DNA of 64,000 nucleotides, taken from contig JAVBRD010000001.1 of NCBI GenBank assembly GCA_031548365.1, positions 1-64,000 of the forward strand, written 5' to 3'. The notes under the pieces were generated by a model. The model worked only from the letters and a program-made list of their open reading frames with translations, searched no databases and was not told the origin of the DNA. Shown here piece by piece: positions 9,040-17,068 of this stretch (positions are counted from its first letter, which is position 1; each line of letters begins with the position of its first letter). The translations under genes and the position numbers were made by a program. The stretch is from JAVBRD01 sp031548365 (lineage in GTDB: Bacteria; Bacillota; Clostridia; Christensenellales; UBA1750).

Positions 9040-12000
9040 ATGGTTTATCGCGTCTTTGTGGAGAAGAAACCCGGCCTCGACGTGCAGGCCGCGCGCCTGA
9101 CCGAAGACCTTCGCGCGCACCTTGGCCTTTTGAGGCTGAGCAACACGCGGGTGTTCAAGCGCTACGACGTCGAGGGGCTGGCCGCCGCCAAGTTCGCGGT
9201 CGCGTGCCGCGAGATTTTTGCCGAACCCAATCTCGACGATTTACACGACGTCCTGCCGCGCATGGACGCGCGCCTTTTGATGATGAGCTATCTGCCCGGG
9301 CAGTACGACCAGCGCGCCGACTCTGCCGCGCAGTGCGCGCAGCTCCTGTTCGGCGGGGAGAGGCCCGTCGTGAAATGCGCGGTCGTTTACGCGTTCTTTG
9401 GAAGCCTCACGGACGCGGAGTACGCGCGGGCGCGCGATTACCTCCTGAACCCCGTCGAGAGCTGCGAAGTCACGGGCGAGCTTCCCGCGACGCTGGACGA
9501 TCCCGTCACCGACCCGGGCCGCGTACCGGTTGTCGAAGGTTTTACGTCCATGAGCGATGACGCCGTGCGCGCGATGTGCGCAGAACTCGGCATGGCGATG
9601 ACGCCCGACGACCTTTTGTTTGTGCGCGCGTATTTCCGCGATCAGGAAGGGCGCGACCCCACACAGACCGAGCTCCGCGTCATCGATACCTACTGGTCGG
9701 ACCACTGCCGCCACACCACGTTCTTAACGCGCCTTGAGCGCGTGAGCTTTGAAAAACACCCGCTGACCGCGCCTGTTGAGAGCGCGTGGAAGCGCTACCT
9801 TTCCGCGCGCGATACGCTCAAAGCCAAGCGCGACGTGTCCCTGATGGACATCGCGCTCACGGGCATGAAAGAGTTGAAGCGCCAGGGCAAGCTTCACGAC
9901 CTCGACGAGTCCGAGGAGATCAACGCGTGCTCCATCAACGTGCGCGCGATGGTGGACGGCAGGCCCGAGGACTGGCTGGTCATGTTTAAAAACGAGACGC
10001 ACAACCACCCCACCGAGATTGAGCCTTTCGGAGGCGCGGCGACTTGCCTGGGCGGCGCCATCCGCGATCCGCTCTCCGGGCGCAGTTACGTTTATCAGGC
10101 GATGCGCGTGACCGGCGCGGGAGACGCTCGCGTCCCCATCGAGGAAACACTCCCCGGCAAGCTTCCGCAAAGGCGCATCACGACAGGCGCGATGGAGGGG
10201 TACTCCAGCTACGGAAACCAAATCGGACTGCCCACCGGCAAAGTCCACGAGTTCGTTCACCCCGGGTATGTCGCCAAGCGCATGGAGCTGGGCGCGGTCA
10301 TCGGCGCGGCGAGAAAAGACGCGGTGCGCCGCGAGGCGCCGGCCCCCGGTGACGTGATCCTGCTCGTGGGCGGGCGAACGGGGCGTGACGGCTGCGGCGG
10401 CGCGACGGGCTCTTCCAAGGCGCACACCGGCGATTCCATCCTGACCTGCGGCGCGGAGGTGCAAAAGGGCAACCCGCCCACCGAGCGCATGCTCCAGCGG
10501 CTTTTCCGCAACCGCGAGGCGGCGCTGCTCATCAAGCGCTGCAACGACTTTGGCGCGGGCGGTGTTTGCGTGGCCGTGGGCGAGCTGGCCGAGAGCCTGG
10601 ATATCGATCTGGACGCCGTCCCGCGCAAGTACGAGGGCCTGTCAGGCACCGAGCTTGCCATTTCTGAATCGCAGGAGCGCATGGCCGTGGTCGTCGCGGA
10701 GAAAGACGCCGCGCGGTTTAAGGAACTGTCCAACATGGAAAACCTCGAGTGCACGCGCGTCGCGGTCGTAACGGACACGGGCCGCATGCGCATGAGCTGG
10801 CGTAAAGACGCGATTGTGGACGTCTCGCGCGATTTCTTGAACACCAACGGTGTGACGCAGACGGCGGATGCGCGCGTGCTCGCGCCCAAAGGAGACATGC
10901 CCCGGACCGCGCAAAAAACGTGGGCGGAAGCGCTCTCCCACCCCTCAGCGTGCGCGCAGCGCGGGCTTCAGGAGCGTTTCGACGGCACGATTGGCGCGGG
11001 AACGGTGCTCCACCCGCACGGGGGAGCCACGCAGCGCACGCCCGTGGAGGCGATGGCCGCCAAGCTGCCCGTCTCCGGCGAGACGACCACCTGCACGCTG
11101 ATGAGCTTCGGCTTTGACCCGTACCTCTCCTCGTGGAGTCCCTTCCACGGCGCGTCGTTCGCGGTGGTGGAATCGCTTTACAAAATCCTCGCGGCGGGCG
11201 GCGATCCTCTGACCGCGCGCATGAGCTTCCAGGAATTCTTCGAGCGCTTGCGCGATGAGCCGGAGCGCTGGGGCAAGCCGCTGGCCGCACTCCTTGGCGG
11301 ATTGGACGCGCAGCTCTCCCTTGGCGTGCCCGCCATCGGGGGGAAAGACTCGATGTCCGGGAGCTTTGGTGATATGGACGTCCCGCCCACGCTGGTGGCG
11401 TTCGCGGTCGCGGCTGCGGACACGGGCGCGGTCGTTTCTCCCGAGCTTAAAAAAGCTTGCCGCGAGCTGGTTTTCGCAAAGCTTCCCCTCACGGACGCGC
11501 TCACACCCGACTACCCCGCGCTCATCGCTCAGTTTCAAGCCGTGCGCGCGCTGTACGCAAACGGCGCAGTCGCGGCGGCGCACACCGTGTTCGCGGGCGG
11601 GCTTGCGGCAGCTCTGGGCAAGATGGCGGTGGGCAACGAGATCGGCGTTGCTCTCAAGGACTCTGTCGATCCGTTCGCTTCCGACCGCGGCTTGCTGATG
11701 GAGCTCATCGAGGGGACAAGCGTCCCAGCAGGGTTTCGGGTCGTGGGCCGCACGATGGCGGAAAAAGCGATCGCCCACAAGGGCGTGTCCATACCTCTTG
11801 ACGAAATCGCGGCCATGCTTGATGGCACGTTCGAGCGGGTTTTCCCCACGAAATCCCACGCGCTTTCGCACGAGAGCGCGCCAACACTCAGCCACCCGAG
11901 CGCAAGGACGCACCGTGCCGCCGTCAAAATCGCGCGCCCGCGCGTCATCATCCCGTTCTTCCCCGGCTCCAACTGCGAGCTGGATTCCGCTCGCGCGTTC

Positions 12001-12729
12001 CGCATGGCGGGCGCGGAGGCCACCGCGCTCATGGTGCGCAACGTCACGCCGTCCGCGCTCAAGGAATCCATCGACGCGCTTGAAGCCGCGATACGCGCCT
12101 CCCAGATCCTGATGGTGCCGGGCGGGTTCTCCGCCGGCGACGAGCCGGACGGGTCGGGCAAGTTCATCGCCATCGCGCTGCGCAGCCCCAGGGTGCGCGA
12201 TGCCATCATGGAGCTGATCAAGAACCGCGACGGCCTTGTTCTGGGCGTGTGCAACGGTTTTCAAGCGCTGATTAAGACCGGACTTGTGCCGTATGGCGAG
12301 ATCCGCGAGCCTTCCCCCGACGCGCCCACGCTCACGTTCAACCGCATCGGGTACATCGCGCGGTACGTGCGCACGCGCGTCGCGAGCACGGTGTCGCCTT
12401 GGCTCGCGCGCTGCGCGGTCGGGGACATCCACGCTATCCCCGTCGCGCACGGCGAGGGGCGCGTGGTCATCTCGCACGCGGAGCTGGAGGGTCTCGTCGC
12501 GCGCGGCCAAATCGCCACGCAGTACGTCGACGACGAAGGCAACGCCACCATGCGCGAACCGTTCAATCCCAACGGCTCCATGTGCGCCATCGAAGGCATG
12601 ACCAGCCCCGACGGCCGTGTCTTTGGCAAGATGGGCCACTCCGAGCGCCAGGGCGAGCGCGTGAGCATCAACATCGCGGGTGAAAAAGACCAGCACATTT
12701 TCAAGGCGGGCGTGGACTACTACGCGTAA
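9040..12729 (+). CDS. purL: phosphoribosylformylglycinamidine synthase, single-chain fused form
   Basis: A 1229-residue enzyme for step four of purine synthesis, converting FGAR, glutamine and ATP to FGAM. It joins the synthetase (the PurL part) and the glutamine amidotransferase (PurQ part), as in the large clostridial and proteobacterial type. Visible landmarks are DTYWSDHCRHTTF and NETHNHPTEIEPFGGAATC in the first half, and GGKDSM in the second synthetase half. The amidotransferase begins near residue 965 after a variable linker; its triad is C1071 (GVCNGFQ), H1137 and E1139 (AHGEGR). An FPGSNCE motif marks its start. No other pur gene is adjacent, so it is transcribed alone from the promoter at 9012 and ends at a clear terminator. 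Confidence 0.95.
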   Translation: MVYRVFVEKKPGLDVQAARLTEDLRAHLGLLRLSNTRVFKRYDVEGLAAAKFAVACREIFAEPNLDDLHDVLPRMDARLLMMSYLPGQYDQRADSAAQCAQLLFGGERPVVKCAVVYAFFGSLTDAEYARARDYLLNPVESCEVTGELPATLDDPVTDPGRVPVVEGFTSMSDDAVRAMCAELGMAMTPDDLLFVRAYFRDQEGRDPTQTELRVIDTYWSDHCRHTTFLTRLERVSFEKHPLTAPVESAWKRYLSARDTLKAKRDVSLMDIALTGMKELKRQGKLHDLDESEEINACSINVRAMVDGRPEDWLVMFKNETHNHPTEIEPFGGAATCLGGAIRDPLSGRSYVYQAMRVTGAGDARVPIEETLPGKLPQRRITTGAMEGYSSYGNQIGLPTGKVHEFVHPGYVAKRMELGAVIGAARKDAVRREAPAPGDVILLVGGRTGRDGCGGATGSSKAHTGDSILTCGAEVQKGNPPTERMLQRLFRNREAALLIKRCNDFGAGGVCVAVGELAESLDIDLDAVPRKYEGLSGTELAISESQERMAVVVAEKDAARFKELSNMENLECTRVAVVTDTGRMRMSWRKDAIVDVSRDFLNTNGVTQTADARVLAPKGDMPRTAQKTWAEALSHPSACAQRGLQERFDGTIGAGTVLHPHGGATQRTPVEAMAAKLPVSGETTTCTLMSFGFDPYLSSWSPFHGASFAVVESLYKILAAGGDPLTARMSFQEFFERLRDEPERWGKPLAALLGGLDAQLSLGVPAIGGKDSMSGSFGDMDVPPTLVAFAVAAADTGAVVSPELKKACRELVFAKLPLTDALTPDYPALIAQFQAVRALYANGAVAAAHTVFAGGLAAALGKMAVGNEIGVALKDSVDPFASDRGLLMELIEGTSVPAGFRVVGRTMAEKAIAHKGVSIPLDEIAAMLDGTFERVFPTKSHALSHESAPTLSHPSARTHRAAVKIARPRVIIPFFPGSNCELDSARAFRMAGAEATALMVRNVTPSALKESIDALEAAIRASQILMVPGGFSAGDEPDGSGKFIAIALRSPRVRDAIMELIKNRDGLVLGVCNGFQALIKTGLVPYGEIREPSPDAPTLTFNRIGYIARYVRTRVASTVSPWLARCAVGDIHAIPVAHGEGRVVISHAELEGLVARGQIATQYVDDEGNATMREPFNPNGSMCAIEGMTSPDGRVFGKMGHSERQGERVSINIAGEKDQHIFKAGVDYYA

Positions 12730-12745
12730 TTGAGTCAAAACAGAA

Positions 12746-12780
12746 CGCCGGAGCCCATCGCGGGTTCCGGCGCTCGTTTG
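12746..12780 (+). terminator. terminator after purL
   Basis: CGCCGGA-G-CCC pairs with GGG-T-TCCGGCG around ATCGC, followed by CTCGTTTG. It may act for both converging genes. The following ~150 bases up to 12932 hold nothing I can identify. Confidence 0.65.
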
Positions 12781-12932
12781 AAACCGACAAAACCGGCGTT
12801 GCGCGAGAGGCCGAAAACGGCTTCCTCCCGCTCAAAGGCCGCCTTGCGTGTCCTTGGTATGCCCCGCCCTAAATGACGACGACGAGGCCGTGCCGGCCAT
12901 CAGAGCGCGTCGAGAGGCAAGCGCGCGCCCGT

Positions 12933-14015
12933 TTACTGCTCCCAGCGCGCGGTCAATCGAACCAGTGTGACGGCGGGCGTGTTGAACAACCGCGCGCGCA
13001 GAGGCTTTTGCAGCGCGGACACGCCCAGCCCACGCGTGATGACCTGCTGTATACCCCCCACGGTCGCGTTGCCCCACACCTGCTCCTGGCGCGGCCACCA
13101 GCCTTCTTCCGGCAGGCGGGGCGCGGGAACATGCACTGCGCCCAGCAGCGGCAGGCGCGTTCCTCCGCCGCAGTAATGGCCCGCGAGCAGCACATCCGTG
13201 CTCGCAAAACCCTCCACCGGGTTGACGCCGCTCACGGCGGGGGCCGATCTGCGCGTCAAGTCGCGCACGAAATCCTCTGTGAGCGGATTGTGGACAACCC
13301 CAATCTGGACGTCGGATGGCGTGATCTCCGCGAGCGCCGCCTCGGTACGCGCCGCCGCGTCCAGCTTAAGCCGCGTGCGCGAGACGTCCAGCGCACGGTT
13401 CTCTAGGCCGCCCGATCCCTCGCGCAGAAGGGACGCGACGCGCGATTCGAGCTGCACACGCGTGTCGGTCGCGTCCGTCGCGCGCGTCAATCCGTTCATC
13501 ACCCAGAGCGTGCCCGATCCAATTTTAACCTTTTGCGGCGCGTCAAGGAAAACCGCGCCCGCCTCTTGCGCGCGTTTGATCCAGGGCGCGTAAGTCCAGG
13601 AAGTGGCGCTCGCCTGCTCGTCCGTGGGCAGATCCTCATCGCCGCTGATGAAAAACATCGGTTTTTTTCGGTCGGACAGCGCGCCGATCAGCTCCAGAAA
13701 CGCCTCGTCGCCGCCCTCGGGCGTGAGCATATCGCCCGCGAAAACAATCACGTCCACACGGTTTGAGGACACCGCCATGTCGATGGAATCCTGTTCCCCG
13801 CCGAACCGCATGCCGTGAAGGTCGGAGATAAGGAGCACCGTCGCGCCCTCAAGGCTTGTAGGCAGACTGGGCACGGTCACCGTCTGGCGGTCGAGCACCA
13901 CGCGTGAGTTATCCACAAACGCGTAGACCACGACAAAAATCGCAAGAGAAAGCACCACGAACAAGAGAAACGCGAACGTCCGGCGTCGCGAGCGGAACAG
14001 CGGTTTTTTGTTCAT
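12933..14015 (-). CDS. membrane-anchored metallophosphoesterase-like protein with altered metal motifs
   Basis: A 360-residue protein with one N-terminal membrane segment (about 13-34) and an external calcineurin-like phosphoesterase domain related to YkuE/YaeI enzymes. The first metal motif is intact (D65-L-H67 in ISDLHG) and D95 of GDM is present. The usual GNHD is replaced by G125-D-E-D, and the usual GHTHGGQ reads GHYCGGG near residue 275. Both changes remove residues that normally bind metal or phosphate. Activity may therefore be altered or lost, although the fold and the C-terminal IQQVITRGLGVS region are well kept. An AGGAGT site precedes ATG 14015. It is divergent from the DUF1848 gene, 84 bp away. 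Confidence 0.78.
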   Translation of the reverse strand: MNKKPLFRSRRRTFAFLLFVVLSLAIFVVVYAFVDNSRVVLDRQTVTVPSLPTSLEGATVLLISDLHGMRFGGEQDSIDMAVSSNRVDVIVFAGDMLTPEGGDEAFLELIGALSDRKKPMFFISGDEDLPTDEQASATSWTYAPWIKRAQEAGAVFLDAPQKVKIGSGTLWVMNGLTRATDATDTRVQLESRVASLLREGSGGLENRALDVSRTRLKLDAAARTEAALAEITPSDVQIGVVHNPLTEDFVRDLTRRSAPAVSGVNPVEGFASTDVLLAGHYCGGGTRLPLLGAVHVPAPRLPEEGWWPRQEQVWGNATVGGIQQVITRGLGVSALQKPLRARLFNTPAVTLVRLTARWEQ

Positions 14016-14099
14016 TGGCTTACTCCTACCCCATCATGCCTTGATTATACGCCACTCGACACAATCGGACAAGTTTCGCGCGCAGAAAGTGGTGAGCAA

Positions 14100-14897
14100 A
14101 TGATTATCAGCGCGTCCAGACGCACCGATATCCCGGCGTGTCACGCCCAGTGGCTGTCCGGCAGGATTTCGGAAGGCTTCGCCGAGTCGGTCAATCCCTT
14201 CAACGCGCGTCAGGTTCGGCGCGTCTCTCTCGATCCCGCCGATGTGGACGGCTTCGTCTTCTGGAGTAAGAACCCCGCGCCCCTGCTCGCCCTCAGGGAC
14301 GCGCTCCGACCATACCCGCTCTACCTTCAGTACACGGTCAACGGCTACGGCGATGCGCTCGAACCGGGCGTTCCCCCGCTTAAAACGTCGCTTGACACGT
14401 TCCGCGCCTTCGTGGACGCGTTCGGCGCGGGTACGGCGCTCTGGCGGTACGATCCCGTGGTGCTGGGCGGCGCGTGGGACGAGCATGACCACGCCGAGCG
14501 TTTCGCACGCATCGCCGAAGGGCTCCGCGGGTACACATCGCTGTGCACGATCAGCTTTTACGACACCTACCGCTGCACGCTGCGCGCGGAGCGAGAGCTC
14601 GGTATTCGCCCGCCGGCCGAGCGCGAGATGCGCGCGTTGGCTGCGTCTTTCGCGCAAAGCGCGTCCGCCGCGGACATACGCGTCGTCACGTGCTGCGAGA
14701 CGGTCGATCTGGCCGGCCTGGGCGTGACGCGCGGCGCGTGCGTGGACGCGGCGCGGCTTTCGGCGCTTTCGGGCAAGCCCGTGGGCGCAAAGCCCGATAA
14801 GAACCAGCGTGCGGGCTGCGGCTGCTCACAGAGCGTGGACATCGGCGCTTACGGGACTTGCGGCATGGGATGCAGGTACTGCTACGCAAAGCGATGA
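14100..14897 (+). CDS. DUF1848 family protein (predicted Fe-S protein)
   Basis: A 265-residue cytoplasmic protein starting MIISASRRTDIPAC, the signature opening of DUF1848. FVFWSKNP and QYTVNGYG blocks follow, and the C-terminus has the Cys array CGCSQS plus CGMGCRYCYA. The last motif resembles the CxxxCxxC of radical SAM enzymes, but here it sits at the end of the chain, so the family is usually treated as SAM-like or metal-binding with unknown reaction. The ATG has only a weak GTGGTGAG site. It is not obviously in an operon; the acetyltransferase downstream has its own promoter. Confidence 0.82.
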   Translation: MIISASRRTDIPACHAQWLSGRISEGFAESVNPFNARQVRRVSLDPADVDGFVFWSKNPAPLLALRDALRPYPLYLQYTVNGYGDALEPGVPPLKTSLDTFRAFVDAFGAGTALWRYDPVVLGGAWDEHDHAERFARIAEGLRGYTSLCTISFYDTYRCTLRAERELGIRPPAEREMRALAASFAQSASAADIRVVTCCETVDLAGLGVTRGACVDAARLSALSGKPVGAKPDKNQRAGCGCSQSVDIGAYGTCGMGCRYCYAKR

Positions 14898-14926
14898 AGC
14901 GATGCGCCCTGTTTGCCTTCCATACG

Positions 14927-14955
14927 TTTACAAAACCTCTTCCGTTGTTTATACT
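14927..14955 (+). promoter_or_regulatory. promoter for the GNAT acetyltransferase gene
   Basis: TTTACA (14927-14932), a 17-bp spacer and TATACT (14950-14955) give a near-consensus vegetative promoter about 25 bases before ATG 14980. Confidence 0.8.
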
Positions 14956-14979
14956 GATCGGAGAACTGAGGGTGATGCG

Positions 14980-15555
14980 ATGCTCCTCTGGCTGGAAGAC
15001 CCCATCGTCCCAACCATCGAAACGCCGCGCCTGATTCTGCGCAAAATGCGCATGAGCGACGCGCAGGATTTGTTCGCGTACTCAAGCGACCCGCGCGTGG
15101 CGCAGTTCGTTCAGTGGAGCGCGTACACCTCGGTGTTCGAGGCGCGGGCGTACCTAAGGCACTGCATGAGGCAGTACAGTCAGGGCAAACCGCCCAACTG
15201 GGGCGTGATCGACAGGCAAACTGGCCGGCTGATTGGTACGGCGGGCTACTCGTGGGTCAACGAAGACCACAACTCCGCCGAGATCGGCTACTCGCTCTCC
15301 TACACCCACTGGGGCAAAGGGCTAATGACCGAGTGCGTAGCGGCTATGCTTGCGCACGGCTTTGACAAGATGCGCCTTAATCGCATTGAAGCGCAGCACG
15401 ACGTGCGTAACCCCGCGTCGGGCCGCGTGATGGAGAAAAACGGCATGCGGCTCGAAGGCGTTCTGCGTGGCAGGCTGCGCAACAAGGGCGAGTACGTGGA
15501 CGTCAAGCTGTACGCCATTTTGCGCAAGGACTACGAAGCGCGCAAAACGCCGTGA
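14980..15555 (+). CDS. GNAT family N-acetyltransferase (RimJ/RimL-like)
   Basis: A 191-residue cytoplasmic acetyltransferase. The opening ETPRLILRKMRMSDA, the central IGTAGYSWV and IGYSL strands and the C-terminal NPASGRVMEKNGMRLEG are typical of the RimJ/RimL-like branch of the superfamily, which uses acetyl-CoA to modify N-termini or small amines. The acetyl-CoA loop is HWGKGLMTE. ATG 14980 lies just downstream of a good promoter; a longer frame to 14809 would overlap the DUF1848 gene and is rejected. The substrate cannot be told from sequence. Confidence 0.85.
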   Translation: MLLWLEDPIVPTIETPRLILRKMRMSDAQDLFAYSSDPRVAQFVQWSAYTSVFEARAYLRHCMRQYSQGKPPNWGVIDRQTGRLIGTAGYSWVNEDHNSAEIGYSLSYTHWGKGLMTECVAAMLAHGFDKMRLNRIEAQHDVRNPASGRVMEKNGMRLEGVLRGRLRNKGEYVDVKLYAILRKDYEARKTP

Positions 15556-15582
15556 ACAGGTTACAAATGGAGGATGATCGAA

Positions 15583-16212
15583 GTGTTGAGCCTCGTTTTG
15601 CAAGCGCTCCTTAGCGTCGGCCTCATCGTCTGGGGGATCTCCATATACGCTTCCGGCAACGAGACCTACCGGACGTACTTGCTCATCCTCGCGGGCGCCT
15701 TGTGGCTGGTGTTCGACATCTACCAGATGGCCACACACAAGAAAAATCAGGCGAAAAAGCAGGAGCTGCCCGAGCAGGAGAAAGCGTTCGTGCAAGCCAT
15801 GAACGCGGATGCCCCCGGGCAAGACGACGAACACAGCACGGACGCCGTCTCGCTGCCAACCCCCAAACTCATCAAGCTGACCCCGGCGGGTAACGCGCGC
15901 GCCGACCGTTTTCAGGTGTTCCTGAACGGCGATCCGGTTGGCGAGGCCAGCGCAAAGTCCCCCCTCGTTTTTCAGACGGCGTTGCTCAAAAATGTCTTGC
16001 ATGTCGAAAACTCCTCCGGCGAAAAATCGCTGCCTTTTTTCTTTGAGGTTGTTCAGGACGGCTCAAAGGAAGGCGCGTTGTACATCGGCTTTGACAGCCA
16101 CAACAACCTGATCATTCTGCTCAGCGCCGGAATGGTATTCAGCAACATCATGAATGGCATCAAAAAGCTGGACGGAACGGAGCCACATATCGCACACGGA
16201 GGCGCTGAATGA
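15583..16212 (+). CDS. membrane protein of unknown function
   Basis: About 209 residues. Two hydrophobic segments near the N-terminus (about 5-22 and 32-48) are followed by a charged linker and a C-terminal beta-rich domain (residues about 95-200) with pattern RFQVFLNGDPVGE. That could be a small ligand- or peptide-binding module, but I do not recognise it. GTG 15583 is preferred because GGAGG (15569-15573) stands nine bases before it, whereas ATG 15574 abuts that site. The stop overlaps the methyltransferase start by ATGA, so the two are translationally coupled. Confidence 0.6.
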   Translation: MLSLVLQALLSVGLIVWGISIYASGNETYRTYLLILAGALWLVFDIYQMATHKKNQAKKQELPEQEKAFVQAMNADAPGQDDEHSTDAVSLPTPKLIKLTPAGNARADRFQVFLNGDPVGEASAKSPLVFQTALLKNVLHVENSSGEKSLPFFFEVVQDGSKEGALYIGFDSHNNLIILLSAGMVFSNIMNGIKKLDGTEPHIAHGGAE

Positions 16213-16988
16213 GCAGAATTGAGAAGTATTACAATGAGCAATTTGATGAATGGGCCAGGCTGGATAGGCATCGGATCGAGTTTGATATAACGAAAAGATA
16301 CCTCGACGAGTTTGTCGTGGGAAGCAATCTGAAAATTATCGACATCGGCGGCGGCCCAGGCAGATATTCCATTTACCTGTCCCAAAAAGGCCACCATGTA
16401 ACGCTCGTTGATTTGTCGGCGCGAAATATTGAAGAGGCCAAAACGAAAACAGCGGAGCAGGGGATTGTTTTAGACGCCGCCATCATCGCGGATATTCTCA
16501 ATTTCACCAGCCCGGACAAGTTCGATTGCGTGCTGCTGATGGGGCCTCTTTATCATTTGCTAACCGAATCAGAGCGTAGAATGGCTGTTGAAAACTCGCT
16601 GTCTCTTCTGAAACCGGGCGGCATCATCATCGCCTCTTTCATTTCCAATTATGCGCCGTTGATGGACTCTTTGAGCAAAATGAGTCCGGTAGTGAGCTCC
16701 GACGACCTGCTCAAATACCTTACAAACGGCATCAATTGCGAGGATGACGGTTTTACCACAGCGTATTTTTCAAGTAGCGCGGAAGCACAGCATTTGATGA
16801 GCGGTTTCGGGCTGACGCAGCTCGCTTTCGCGGGCGTCGAGAGCGTCATTGGGCTTAAGGAGGCTGAGCTGAGAACCTTGGAGGAGCCAGAATACAAAAA
16901 ATGGATTGAAATTGGCTATGCTTTGAGCCAAGACGCGAATGTGATCGGCACAAGCTTTCACTTCCTGTACATTGGTAAAAAGGAATAA
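16209..16988 (+). CDS. class I SAM-dependent methyltransferase
   Basis: A 259-residue protein with a Rossmann methyltransferase fold: motif I IIDIGGGPGRYSIYL near residue 43, an acidic end to strand beta-2 (TLVDLS), motif IV FDCVLLMGPLYHLL and post-motif LLKPGGIIIASF. The MGPLYHL signature occurs in a group of uncharacterised small-molecule methyltransferases. It overlaps the upstream membrane-protein gene by four bases. The coding sequence is clearly richer in A/T, with many ATT/AAA/TTT codons, than its neighbours, which suggests recent acquisition. The substrate is unknown. Confidence 0.85.
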   Translation: MSRIEKYYNEQFDEWARLDRHRIEFDITKRYLDEFVVGSNLKIIDIGGGPGRYSIYLSQKGHHVTLVDLSARNIEEAKTKTAEQGIVLDAAIIADILNFTSPDKFDCVLLMGPLYHLLTESERRMAVENSLSLLKPGGIIIASFISNYAPLMDSLSKMSPVVSSDDLLKYLTNGINCEDDGFTTAYFSSSAEAQHLMSGFGLTQLAFAGVESVIGLKEAELRTLEEPEYKKWIEIGYALSQDANVIGTSFHFLYIGKKE

Positions 16989-17068
16989 TCCCCGCAAACC
17001 ACACCCTCTCGAACTAACGTCATTGCGCCATGCCGCATCAACGAAACAACACAGTGGGAGGCGTTCTT

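Noticed and set aside
10945..12738. 597-residue open frame antisense to purL
   Set aside because: Long antisense frames are expected in high-GC genes; composition is His/Arg/Glu-rich with no recognisable domain.
17030..17068. ATG 17030 as lacZ start
   Set aside because: No Shine-Dalgarno upstream, whereas TTG 17069 has GGGAGG at eight bases, and LacZ homology begins after it.
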